A stretch of DNA of 64,000 nucleotides from Ectobius pallidus (lineage: Eukaryota; Arthropoda; Insecta; Blattodea; Ectobiidae): NCBI GenBank assembly GCA_964059195.1, contig CAXKWD010000003.1, positions 196,936,174-197,000,173 of the forward strand, in the 5' to 3' direction. Each line of letters begins with the position of its first letter. The stretch's first letter is position 1. The position numbers and the translations under genes were made by a program. Below the pieces are notes generated by a model, which saw nothing but the letters and a program-made list of their open reading frames with translations, was not told where the DNA came from and did not search any database. Shown piece by piece: positions 24,080 through 35,123 of this stretch.

Positions 24080-24215
24080 AAAATCTTGAGTTTAACCTGA
24101 AATTCTTGTTAGAGGAAGTGAGTATTGTTTGTTTACATGAAATACTGTTTCTGTACATGCACAATTCAACCCATAGCAATGTATTAATTTCAAATGTATA
24201 TTTCTCTTCTAGAAA

Positions 24216-25879
24216 ATGCCAAATCGTAGAACGTGTAGAAATACGACTGACAACTTCTGCTATATCTGCGGAGGGTTCACGTTTGCTAAGCATAGGCAGA
24301 AGATTTCGCCCATTGTAAAGAAGGCCTGCAAATATTATTTTGGAATAGAACTTGGGGATCAGCAGAAGGACTGGGCACCACATATTTGTTGTGCAACTTG
24401 CTATGTTAAATTGTTAAACTGGTGGAAAGGTAGAAATAACTCCACATTGTTTGCAGTGCCAATGGTATGGAGGGAACAAAAGGACCACATTACAGACTGT
24501 TACTTTTGTTTGACAGATGTTCATGGTTTTACAAATCGGAAATCTAAGAGACACATAGTGTACCCCAATTTGCCTTCTGCAATCAGACCAATCCCACACT
24601 CCGAAACTCTTCCAGTACCTAGAAGACCAACAAATGAAGACAGTGAAACAGATAGTGCAGAAAGTGTGAGTGAAGCATTGACATCATCTCCTGAAAAAAA
24701 AGACCCATCTTATCAGTCCACAAGCACTTCAACTCCACGTTTCTTGACACAAGCATATCTTAACGACCTAGTTCGTGATTTAGGCCTAAGTAAACAAAAA
24801 GCAGAACTGTTGGGTTCGAGATTGCAAGAATGCAATTTATTGCAACCAGATACGAAAATTACTGAGTTTAGACATAGGGAACGCATTTTTCTTCCCTATT
24901 TTGCAAATGACAACTTGATGACATTTTGCAATGATGTTTGTGGACTAATGAATACTTTGAACTTCAAATACGAGCCACAGGAGTGGAGACTTTTTATAGA
25001 TGCCTCAAAATACAGTCTAAAGGGAGTTCTCCTCCACAATGGGAACATAATGCCTTCTGTCCCAGTTGCCTATGCAAGTATGACTAAAGAATCATATGAT
25101 ATTTTGAAAAATATGCTGAGATTAATAAAATATAATGAGCACAAGTGGAAAATATGTGGTGATTTGAAAATAGTTGCCATGATATTAGGTATGCAACAAG
25201 GCTACACCAAATATGGATGTTTTCTGTGTGAGTGGGATAGTCGCGATAGAAATTCCCATTATAACAGAAAGATTTGGCCTGAACGTAAGTGGAAAGTTGG
25301 AGAAAAAAATTTACTGAATGAGAAATTGGTAGCCAGTGAAGATGTTCTGCTGCCCCCTCTTCACATCAAGCTAGGCCTTATTAAACAATTTGTTAAGGCC
25401 ATGGACACATCTGGAAGAGGATTTATGTGCCTTTCAAAAAAGTTTCCTCGTCTTTCTGCAGCAAAAATAAAAGAGGGCGTGTTTGTGGGTCCCCAAATTA
25501 GAGAACTTCAAAAGGACTCAGATTTTGAACAATGCCTTGCTCCAAAAGAAAGAAGAGCGTGGTCTTGTTTCAAGAATGTAACGCAAAATTTTCTGGGAAG
25601 AAAAAGAGCTAACAACTTCGAACAACTGGTTCAACAAATGGTAAATGCATATAGGGATCTAGGATGTCACATGTCTTTAAAAGTGCATTTCCTAGATTCA
25701 CATCTACACATCTCCATGAGAGCTGCAGTGATGTCTCCGACGAACATGGTGAAAGATTTCATAAAGATATAATGTCCATGGAAAAGCGGTATGAAGGGAA
25801 ATGGATACCTGCGATGCTTGCTGACTACTGCTGGAACATTATCAGAGACTGCAAAATTGAACACAAGAGAAAAAAATAA
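24216..25879 (+). pseudogene. Cys-rich multicopy arthropod gene, unknown function, one frameshift
   Basis: About 518 codons open from ATG 24216, directly after a splice-acceptor-like TTTCTCTTCTAG, so an upstream exon is likely (a GTAAGT donor lies near 23213). The N-terminus is a Cys-rich module: CYICGG, then KKACKYYFGIELG, APHICCATCYVKLLNWW, PMVWREQ, CYFC. A Ser/Thr-rich linker follows, then a conserved core with EWRLFIDASKYSLKGVLLHN, CGDLKIVAMILGMQQGYTK, CFLCEWDSR, PPLHIKLGLIKQFVKA and SLKVHFLDSH. The last block (SDEHGERFHKDI ... ADYCWNI) is in another frame from about 25700 to 25879, so one frameshift separates the ends. I know this family as recurrent, unnamed, multicopy proteins in arthropod genomes. 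The spaced aspartates (FIDAS, CGDLK) and CxxC suggest an RNase-H-like transposase, but that is inference. Confidence 0.65.
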
Positions 25880-26501
25880 GACTTTTAAATTCTTAGAGAA
25901 AAGTGTATTTTTTCATATTTTCTAAACTTAAATAAGTCTTTCCACATAATATAATTATTATATTGAGGCTTGTGTGTATTTCTTTTGTTTTATAGTGCAT
26001 AACATGTTTGTAAATAATTTTGCAAGTGACTAAAATATTTATAGTTACATGTTTTGCCTACATAAATACGTAGCGTGGAAACGAAAATTATTTAAAACAT
26101 GAAATTGCATATAACTTGAAAACTATGCGTGACACAGAGAAACTAATTACAGATTTGAATTCAGGAGGTGAATTTCCATGTTAATCAAGAATGTTATACC
26201 CAGAAAAATGAATTTCATTTTTATTTGTAGAACAGTGTAATTATAAACATTAGTTTTATGAAGATATTTATGGTATTCATACAGCTACTTCTGTACTAGT
26301 GGACTTGTATAACACAGTACATAATTATGAGTCAAATTCAGCATGAAGCGAATATTTAATGTGTTATGTTTATTGATTCGGTAACGTCAGATTCACAATC
26401 CGCCGCCGCAACATTTTTACTTTGCGGGGAGCAGCTACCAAGCACACAGTCCGCAGGGCGCCCATGCAACTCCAGAAGAGCACGCGAGATGCCCGTCCCT
26501 G

Positions 26502-28103
26502 ATCTAAAAGTTGTTGCGGTGATCAGATCGTCGGTAAAGTCTGCGCGCTATGCACGGTAGAAGTTACATTACTGTGTGTTATCTTTAAATGTATACCGAT
26601 GCTATTACATGAATGTATTGTGTCTCTATTTATTTTGAGTTTCCCTTTCTTCATTATTGATTACGTGACTTGTACGATTTGTAGCTTCACAATTCAATTG
26701 CTTTATTTTCCGCTTTAATTCCCGCTTTGATTGGTCCCAAATCACTGCTAAAACACCAACAAAACATCAGTCAGCCAACATACCTCGTTGTATACGCTCC
26801 AAATCTGTTCTTTTCAAACAGCTTTCTGTTTACAAATCTCTTTGATAGGCTTCCAATGATTGCGGAGCTTTGTCGAAAATAATGCCTCTGATAATTTTCG
26901 CATGAGTTGTCTTCACAAACCGAAAATTTGAACAAAACGTAATGGAGTGAGTATTGTAAACGTGGAAATAGCAAACCTTTTGATTATTCGTTTTCCCCGT
27001 ATTAGGCAAAGGTATACAATCAAAATCTGCGTTAAATTGTTTTCAAATATGGACAATATACACTGTTAAGTGGAAAAATAATGACAGACTTTTAAATGAT
27101 TTTTTCTTCAATATTTATCTTTTTTTTTACTTTACTACTTATTTAAATCTCCACTTTTAATATTATCAGGAACAGGTTTTTCATATGTGCACTTTTTTAC
27201 TTGAGTAATTTTGCTTTCACAAATTTCACAGGAACCCCACCAAGTGTAAATTAAAGGTTACGAGTTTAATCATAAGGTGTGAGTATTTTCTAGACTGAGT
27301 AAATGCCGGGAATAGCCAGAATGGGAATCGCGTGACGTCACACATCCCGTCTGCTCGCTGCAGCCCCTTGTTCCATAAACTCGCCAGAATACGCAACCTC
27401 TGCAGTTTACAAGCCTTGCTCTGGATCCACAATCTGCGCTTGTGCAATGGTTTTCTGTGTATCGCTTGAATCAATGTCCAGGGCGCGGCACTACTCATCT
27501 ATAACCATGACAGTACACGTTTGTTACACTGCGCATGCGCGGGTTTTCGGTAAATTTCATCACAAAAATCAATCCCTATTAGAATTTTAGGTTTATAGGC
27601 CTATAGTTAATGACATAATAAATATAAATTATATGAATTTCATTAACAGCGCTTTTACAGTTATCAACACAAATTCAGTTCAGATTGTTGTTTACGGCAG
27701 TGTAGTCTAACTTTTAGTTACCCGAAGGGCCATTCAAACTTAAGTATAAGAATGTGAGGACCAGAGACATTCCAGAAAGAAAACGAATTACGTAAACGGC
27801 AAAACACAGATTTATGCCGCGCACCAACCAAGCTCCCCACGCCGGCTCCTTCCCCTCGCTACCGAGCCGTGCGCGCGCACCTCACTATTGTACCATTGGC
27901 TTCCTCAGGAAGCCACGATTGTACCCTTCATCATATACGCTTAAAAATATACAAAACCACAATGTTAGGAATATTACCCTGCCACCATATCAAAAGCACA
28001 CAAAATAAAAAGTCCGAAAATGACCCTTGCACCAAAACGGTTATTTCTCATGTACTATAATGCTCTTTGAACTTAAATTCTCCATTCACCTATCAGCAAT
28101 CGC
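26502..28103. other. Non-coding; includes a GC/CpG-richer block
   Basis: No gene recognised. 27300-27545 is unusually CpG-containing for the window and carries candidate regulatory sites (separate entry). Another modest CG block at 27820-27900 is low-complexity proline/serine-like in translation and not coding-like. Confidence 0.45.
27333..27540. promoter_or_regulatory. Candidate CRE and NRF-1 sites in a CpG-rich block
   Basis: A perfect palindromic CRE TGACGTCA is at 27333-27340 and a perfect NRF-1-type palindrome TGCGCATGCGC at 27530-27540, about 190 bp apart. A 90-codon open frame starts on the minus strand at 27498, 32 bp below the NRF-1 site, but matches no family I know. It may be a promoter or a chance pairing. 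Confidence 0.3.
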
Positions 28104-28400
28104 TCGTGGTGTAGTGGTTTAAGGTTACTGGTTACGGTGCTAGTAATCACGAGTTCGAATCCCGATCGATCCAAAATTTACTGTTAGGAATAGGTCCCAA
28201 ATGGGTGGGATTGGCGAGGAGAAGGTGAGAGAAAGGGAGGAAGAGAAAGGAAAAGGAAGACAAAAAGGGAATAAAGGAAAAATAAATTTTTCCCAGTTTC
28301 ACCTTCTGCATTACTAGCAACCCCATCTAAGAGGAGACATTCCCAGGCGGGTCCCATTAGAGTATTGGTGGGAGGAGCCTAGTGCGCGGCATAAAACAAT
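28104..28400 (+). mobile_element. tRNA-derived SINE
   Basis: The head has box A TGGTGTAGTGG at about 28110 and box B GAGTTCGAATCCC at about 28152, correctly spaced. The body is purine-rich and the end is not sharply defined; no TSD was found. A different family from the SINEs at 8.1 and 33 kb. Confidence 0.65.
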
Positions 28401-29387
28401 TTTTCACACATAAACTATATGTAAAATATGCCATATTTTATTCAGAAGCTTTTATGAAAATTTATATTAAAAGAAGTTTAATATGCTAGTTTAATATACC
28501 ACTTCATTTTACAGACGAGAAATCAATGTGATGACTGGCACTGCTTTCCTGATACAAGTTTATCGATATCCACTGTAAGTTCAGTAAGATAAAATCTCAG
28601 GTTCGATTCCAGTGAAGCACTTTCTATCGGCAGACAATCAGAGGCGACCAACCGTCGCCTGGAGGCGGGGACGTTTCTCGTGTCAGACGTATTCATGGGA
28701 ATCGAAGTAGGCATGCCACGGATTATAACGTTCGAAGAGTGAAGCTTCAATATGGTCGTTATAGATTGTAACGTGCTGTTGACGTAAACTTAAAAAAAAC
28801 CTAAATTAAGAACGGTAAACGATTTTCCTTCCAAATGTTGAATTAATTCTTTTTTATCCATAAAGAAATGTCAACAAAAACGAATAGGCGGGCCGCAGAA
28901 CCACACGAGTTTATGGTATTCGAAATATCAAACGATATTATTTTCATGATCGTAAGATTCTAAACCTTTCCAACAGGGCAAGCAACAAATCCTCAAGCAG
29001 ACACGGTTTGTCTGTAGGAACAAATCTAGAGTACCATTGTTGATAAACGAAAATTCCGGTAGACCTACTTGAAATGTTATGAAAGAGTCGAAAATCCAAT
29101 TTAAGATACATTTTATATGAACCCGTAACAAAATTTAGTAATATTTTAAAATCATTTTATGGAAAAAAAGTTTTAAAACTTAGGCTATATCCCTTAAGCA
29201 GAATGAAAACATATATTTCTCTATGTTCTTTATTCTTGTGAGATTTGCATTCCACGTTTTTATGACAAGTAGGCCTAGAACTGAATAGTTATGGGCTTCT
29301 GAGGCCTCCTTGGTATTGCTAGATTTAAGAATGGGTTCTGAACCACAGTGTGACAACTTCCATTTCTCTGTCATTTTCTATCAGAAG
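28401..29387. other. Non-coding, presumed intron, nothing recognised
   Basis: AT-rich, with a short CG-richer patch around 28600-28720 whose translation resembles nothing known. No matched repeat. Confidence 0.45.
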
Positions 29388-29585
29388 TTCAATGGTTCAA
29401 ATCCCAAACGGCAGACTTCTCCGACACAGGTATTCAAACGTTGGTCCCACAGAATGAAAAAGGCTCAATTCCGGTAGCGAATATGTTGAAAAGTAACTGA
29501 ACACTTTCTGTATCTGTTGCAATAAACATTTCCATGAAATTGTGTTTTTTTGTAAACAGCCTTAGGGAAACTTACTTTATGGATA
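29388..29585 (+). mobile_element. mariner 3' fragment
   Basis: Aligns with the last ~200 bp of the mariner copy at 17770-18458 (shared GGTTCAAATCCCA, TTGGTCCCAC, CTGTATCTGTTGCAATAAA, TTTCCATGAAATTG, GGAAACTTACTTT), minus the final TIR bases. Truncated relic about 100 bp upstream of the host exon. Confidence 0.75.
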
Positions 29586-29687
29586 ATCATAGCATTTTGA
29601 ATGATTTGCTCATGCCAGATTATGTAAACTTTGGCTCCAACTATGACAAAACTTACTAAAACATACTTTATGGTATCTTTGTTACAG

Positions 29688-30016
29688 CAGCGAAAACAGC
29701 ATGAAGCCCTGGGAAGTAATAGGAGACACTCCCGAGCGGAATGAGAGGGCTAAGAAAGCGTACTCAGCGCTCCTGACGGTCACTGCAGCAACTCCCAACA
29801 CCAAGCAATACAGGACTTTCTCTGATGAAGTGAAACAGCTGGCCGAGGAGAAATATAATCAGACTTACCACAATGAAAGCGTGTCCACGTTTGTCACGGC
29901 TTTCTACGACGCCGTGCTTCTCTACTCTCTGGCCCTCAATGAAACTCTCAGCGAAGGAGGCACTGAAATGGACGGCAGAGCCATCACACAGCGAATGTGG
30001 AACAGGACATTCGAAG
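29688..30016 (+). CDS. Exon of receptor guanylyl cyclase (natriuretic peptide receptor type)
   Basis: An internal exon, phase 1 at both ends, with acceptor TTTGTTACAG before it (a second AG three bases further is in the same phase) and donor GAAG|GTAGGG after it. The ~108 codons match the membrane-distal ANF-receptor ligand-binding domain of transmembrane guanylyl cyclases: MKPWEVIGDTPERNERA, AYSALLTVTAATPN, VKQLAEEKYNQTY, VSTFVTAFYDAVLLYSLALN and RMWNRTFEG, the last just before a donor. NxT/S glycosylation sites (NQT, NES, NET, NRT) fit an extracellular location. The family makes cGMP from GTP on peptide binding; the kinase-like and cyclase domains must lie outside the window. No stop or frameshift in the exon, so the gene is probably alive. 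No other exon of it was found here, so flanking introns are at least about 29 and 34 kb unless small exons were missed. Confidence 0.85.
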
Positions 30017-30554
30017 GTAGGGATGCTCTGTTGCATTTTCATAGATCTCGTCCTCTTACATAGTCAAACAGCCATCAGCAGCTCAGTTTGCTATAGACAG
30101 ATGTCAATGTACTCATATGCAGAAACACTTGGCCTCTTACCTGACCTTCGTGGGCAGCCTTCAACAAAGCTGAATAAGTTTGGTTCTGTACTGTCCACAG
30201 TTTTGTAAATTCAAAGAAAAAACTTTCGGCAATATTAGGAGGCCTAAATACATATTTTCGGCTTGAGGAATATTGTTCTCGAATTTCTTGCAGGAAATCG
30301 GTCGTATGGGAAAAAGTCACCATAACCAGAGCTAAATACACTGGCTAGGTCTGAACATAACCTATTACTAGTTTTATCTATTCTTCGTTGACAATCTATG
30401 TATTGAACCTGGACTTTAATTAAATTTGTAAAATCTCCATTAATACTTTCTGAAAGGTGTTTCAAACAGTAAGAATTGTACAGACATAGGGAAATATCAA
30501 AAGGAAATGAAATCGGAACAATTAAATTGTTATAATAATACAATTTTGCGTAGT
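30017..30554. other. Intron of the guanylyl cyclase gene
   Basis: Starts with the GTAGGG donor. AT-rich, no repeat matched. Confidence 0.5.
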
Positions 30555-31110
30555 AATAAAATCAGGTACACTGATGTAACAAAATGCCAGAATGATTTTG
30601 TTTAATCAGTGATAATTTCAATTGGGATATGCAGAAAATAGGCTAAGTATATTTTTTAGTCGATTTCCGAGTTAAGCTCTAGATCGATTCATTAAGCAGG
30701 GCTTACGGAAGAACAAAGATCTCGTTTGATAAGCATAATATGTAAAGGAATATGTGAGTAGTGTTTGTCAAACCTACCTGTATTGGCACTTCGAAAGCCA
30801 TACATGATCACTGTAAAACAATATGTTCTCATGAAAACTGATTTGCATTTGATAAATACTTTCTCATATATTAACATAAAATAGGCGATAAATTTGGCAT
30901 TACTCCGGTACCGGTACCGGTCAACCGATTTGTTCCATTATCAATAGACTTCTTTGCACGGACGTAATAAATGCGTATACTACGTAAGTTTCATGAAAGT
31001 CCGATAAAGCGCATTAATTTTTTTGCGCGTACAGACACGGACAGACAGACAGAGAGACGGACAGGCATTTTCCCGTCCACCATAGTCTCAGAAAGTACTA
31101 TTCTGGTACT
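30555..31110 (-). repeat. Minisatellite-bearing dispersed element, copy B
   Basis: On the minus strand: TAGTACCAGAATAGTACTTT leader, GGTGGACGGGAAAATG, a CTGTCCGTCTC pyrimidine run, one box unit (CGCTTTATCGGACTTTCATG ... GACCGGTACCGGTACCGG), then the common 3' part with TAAGCCCTGCTTAATGA and CCTGATTTTATT. The terminal KpnI-type palindrome is doubled here. Confidence 0.65.
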
Positions 31111-32952
31111 AAAAACGCCGAAACATTAAAACAACGTTAAATAAGACTGCATGGCCAACATTGTTCATAACAGTCTTGTATCAGACATTGGTGAGGGAGC
31201 ATGTAACCGCGCGTATACGGACTTACGGAAGGTTTGAAAGTAAATGCAATAATAACGAACAGTAAGTTACACTCCTTATCAAGATACACGATCGTTCTTT
31301 GGAGTAATTGTGGCGGTGTTGTTGATAGTCGGCGTTGAAGCAATTAATAACAGCAGTGACAATCTTACATGAAAAGGGACGAAAAAATAAATAAGACATT
31401 TGGCGACAAGTTGGATCAGGCTCGAGCCTACTCCAGAACTATGCAGTGCCTGAAACACCTTAAAGGAACTCAAGTGGAAGCGTCAGAGTTAGGCTTAAGC
31501 AATAACACTTGTGGATAGACTACGCGACTACACGGTTATTCCGGACACGGTTATTTCACAGCAAACCTCCATAGGTTCAACTTGGAAGAAGATTTTCTCT
31601 GCTATTGCGAAGACTGCGAACAAAACACTCTACACGTGCCCGCGATTTAGAGATGCACGTCGGGAACTTATGCACACAGATATACTCAGGCCGGAGAAAG
31701 ATGGCCACCAGAACTCTCACAAACAAATGAACCCTTTAAAGATTTCGCTACACTAGTAACAGGTATACGTAAACAACAAGAAATTGATGATGTCTAGAAG
31801 AACTAACTTCGAGATTACGCAATAGAGATTGCTGATATTCCTGGGTCTAACCGAGCACCCAAACTCAAGACAATTGTCTAAAGTGCACGGGTTGCTATGG
31901 GCTTCACTCATAGCAGCCGTTCCGAGTGATGTTTTACGGTATTTTGCTCAATGTATCAGGTGAATGCCGGATTGGAGAAACGACCCACGACAGACAGATT
32001 GACACAACACAGACAAAGTTACACAGTTCTATAGTTCTAAAAAAGTAGCCAGCTCAGCTCACTTACCCACAGATTAGGAAACGAAGAGCAATCTATGAGC
32101 AGTAGAACACAATGCACCGAAAAGTTGTTGGAGGACCGGAGTATGACCTATGGTCGAGGACTCCGGGGGTGGTAAAGGGAAAAGAAAGAAAAAAAGCAGG
32201 AAAGTAGAAAAAAGTATTGATGTTGAGGAACATTATCATTTTGGGATGGAAGAGAGGTACCAAAAGATAATAATGGAAACTTGTGGTAGTGTGCTTGTGT
32301 TTCTGGTTACGGAGTTTCAAATGGACGTATCCGATATGCACATTGAAAATGTATACAGTGCCGGAACCACCATATTTTAGTGAAGTTCGTGAGAGCTATA
32401 AAGAAATACGAAGTGACGAGTAGATCTAAAATGCTGAAAAGATTCATATTAAGATTAGATCACGACTAAAGTTATGAATAAAAAATTAGAAGAAGAGAAT
32501 TACTACCTTGCCTGGAAAAAGCGAGAAATGTGGGAAAGTTTTTGGTTTTAGTAAAGGACAATTGTGTGTTGAACTTTCTATTTGGATTACTGCAATAACA
32601 AATTCGAACTAGAAAGTAGAAAGATAAAACGTGTTAATACTCGGAATTCCATATATAGAACCTCATTAATATTACATGCAGGAAACTTGACCATTAGCGC
32701 ACCACAGACAGATGAAACGCCTGGATCAGGGAAAAAGAGAGCCACTCACATTCCATATGCTTGCAAGCAGATGACGGAAATGGTAGATAAAACTGTAAAG
32801 GTTCATCAATATGGCCCAAGTGATGTACACGCAAATACATTCATTGGTGAGAATCGTGCTGATACAGGAACACAGCCGGTTTAAAGAGAAGATACTGGTA
32901 TTGTTTCTTTGTTACTGGAAAGCCTATTAAAATTACACAAGACCCATACTAA
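31111..32952. other. Non-coding or degenerate; short unassigned open stretches
   Basis: Contains moderate GC with open stretches at 31511-31756, 32150-32380 and 32582-32884 (+). One phrase, YTCPRFRDARREL, recalls the C-terminal Cys region of LINE ORF2 proteins but is too short to call. I see no gene I can defend. Confidence 0.35.
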
Positions 32953-33258
32953 AAAGGTAAAGGTAAAGTGATCCCTATACAGGCCATGGAGGCCCAGAGG
33001 GTTCCAGGAGGTTGAGTCTCCCAGATTTTGGACATTCGCCTCGTGAAGGTGGTAAGGTTGTCAGCCTTACGCACCGGCCGCCTTTACTCCCAGGATTGCT
33101 CATGGTACTCATTTCTGTTAGAGCCTGAGTCGACCTCAGGGTCATAGTGCCACCAGAAGGACTAGGCCAATTGAAAATCTCCAACGACCTCATCGGGAAT
33201 CCAACCCGCGACCTTCCGGTTTGTAGCGCAGCGCCTCAACCACTACGCTACGGCGTAC
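32953..33258 (-). mobile_element. tRNA-derived SINE with (ACCTTT)n tail
   Basis: On the minus strand the head has box A-like GCGTAGTGGTTGAGG and box B-like GTCGCGGGTTGGATTCC. A body of about 200 bp and a short ACCTTTACCTTTACC tail ending in a T run follow. Structure is complete from head to tail; no unambiguous TSD. Confidence 0.75.
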
Positions 33259-33700
33259 CACCAAAAAATCGTGTTTTCTCATAAATTTTGTGAAAACGTA
33301 TAGGCCTAAATAGGATCTGGATCACGAGAAGGATCTGAGGATCGGTTTCCTTAACAACGAAGGGATATGGAGTACTTTGAAAATTGTCGAACTTGCAGAC
33401 CACATGAAAATTGTATACGGGAATCTCAGCAAACAGATTCACAATTTAATTTCCCAATGGTAAAGGGGGTTTAAAAACAAAAGAACGATTGTTCAATTAT
33501 TTATTTGAAAACTGGGATAAGTAAATACGTTTGGTTAATATTTTCCGGGCTTTGGGGCCGTGGTCTATCGGTTAAGATACTGGACGTTTCGCCTGCGTCT
33601 ACTGCAATCATCATCAGCTGCCACCGGCCATGAAAGCCTACATCATTTTATACAAATAAATACCGTATTAAAGAGAGGATGCTTTATAAGGTAGATACTA
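33259..33700. other. Non-coding; tRNA-like fragment near 33555
   Basis: GGGGCCGTGGTCTATCGGTT followed by AAGATACTGG resembles a box A-bearing tRNA/SINE head, but no box B follows within the expected distance. Otherwise AT-rich. Confidence 0.35.
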
Positions 33701-33809
33701 TGTAAAAGTTCTTCACGGGCTAACAGCCGAATCAAGATTTTAAAAAACTCCGAGCTCGGGGTTTTTATAAAACCTCGACTCGGTTGTTAGCCCGTGAAGA
33801 ACTTTTACA
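33701..33809. repeat. 109-bp foldback with 30-bp arms
   Basis: TGTAAAAGTTCTTCACGGGC and CTAACAGCCGA on the left pair with the right arm at 29 of 30 positions. The loop itself contains GGTTTTTATAAAACC and CCGAGCTCGG self-complementary words, so the whole unit can fold as a long stem. Probably a tiny MITE; no TSD identified. Confidence 0.7.
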
Positions 33810-34177
33810 AAGATAGATAAGGTTATGCAATTTTAACTTGTATTCTTTCACACATTTAACTGACCAAGAGCAGATATAATTTTTTGGGTGCGAGGTCTAC
33901 TGTTCATAGAACTATTACTACTACTATTAATAATAACGATGTTATTCGTAATAATTTTAATAATAGTAATAGCTTACTGAACGAAGGGAAGTCCTGCATT
34001 TTGTCTGTTTGTAAATTTATTTGTTACGCAATCCCGACCAAACGCGTTTTTCGGTTTTCTTCCAATTTGACATGACTTTTCCTTGAAGTTATTAACACGA
34101 CGTACTACCCGCGCGCGATTTCTTGAGCGCTCGGCTCCCTAGTCCTCATTCGGTAGGTTTCGTTCAACTTCGTAGGT

Positions 34178-34968
34178 AAAATCAATCCTTAGAAGGTTTT
34201 CCGCCTATATACTAGTGTTATCTTACCACATTAACGAATCTAAGTCCGAATTTGCCAAGATTTGTGATGTAAATATATCAAATTTATTATAGATTCTTGT
34301 ACATAGTTTAATAAATTTACATAATTTATTATATCCCTTCTTTACTCAAAATTGTAGTTTAAAATTTTTACACTTATTGAGTTAGATTCAAAGTTTAAAA
34401 AGTATCATAGTATAAATTTGATTGTTTATATTGATAAAAGGACATTATGTCATTCTAAAAATATTTGTCTTACAAAGACTCGTCAAATATTCAAATTATA
34501 ATTCATTCAATTTTTAAAAATGATTTCTAAAATTTATATAAATTTTTCGCCTATATACTAGTGTTTTCTAAAATTTTTCGCCTATATACTAGTGTTTTCT
34601 AAAATTTATATAAATTTTAGAAATCATTTTTAAAAATTGAATGAATTATAATTTTAATATTTGACGAGTCTTTGTAAGACAAATATTTTTAGAATGACAT
34701 AATGTCCTTTTATCAATATAAACAATCAAATTTATACTAAGATATTTTTTAAACTTTGAATCTAACTCAATAAGTGTAAAAATTTTAAACTACAATTTCG
34801 AGTAAAGAAGGGATATAATAAATTATGTAAATTTATTAAACTATGTACAAGAATCTATAATAAATTTGATATATTTACATCACAAATCTTGGCAAATTCG
34901 GACTTAGATTCGTTAATGTGGTAAGATAACACTAGTATATAGGCGGAAAACCTTCTAAGGATTGATTT
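34178..34968. repeat. Near-perfect 0.79-kb palindrome (foldback element)
   Basis: Arms of about 370 bp from TAAAATCAATCCTTAGAAGG to the centre are nearly identical in reverse. The centre holds two copies of TTCGCCTATATACTAGTGTT, and the same word stands near both outer ends. TTCGTAGGTAAAA occurs just outside left (about 34170) and again at about 35022, consistent with a 13-bp duplication and an inserted unit of ~840 bp. Confidence 0.8.
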
Positions 34969-35123
34969 TATACTATACTAGTTGAAATTTAGCTTAGCTT
35001 CATAATGAAGTTTATTAATAATTCGTAGGTAAAACTGACAACATTGAAACACGAAGTACGCTATACACCCTGGCATCTAGTGGCGTCAATACTAAGCTTT
35101 CATTCTGTCTCAGGATCCTTATT

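Larger units (their letters stand above)
20237..26501 (+). mobile_element. hAT transposon (Charlie-like) with nested insertions
   Basis: TIRs CAGGGATGGGCATCTCGC (left) and CAGGGACGGGCATCTCGC (right, reversed) differ at one base. The 8-bp TSD ATCTAAAA is perfect (20229-20236 and 26502-26509). The 6.3-kb span holds a broken hAT transposase with two PIF/Harbinger-like insertions and a second gene of a different family at 24216-25879. The perfect TSD shows the whole span is bounded by one transposition event; the inner pieces came later or, for the extra gene, possibly travelled inside. Confidence 0.85.

Noticed and set aside
23970..24383. Minus-strand 137-codon frame
   Set aside because: Its Ser/Leu/Arg-rich part is the (GA)n microsatellite and the rest is antisense to the Cys-rich gene.
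27226..27498. Minus-strand 90-codon protein
   Set aside because: No family resemblance and composition not clearly coding; kept only as part of the regulatory candidate.
32582..32884. 100-codon open frame
   Set aside because: No domain, no splice or promoter context; left unassigned.
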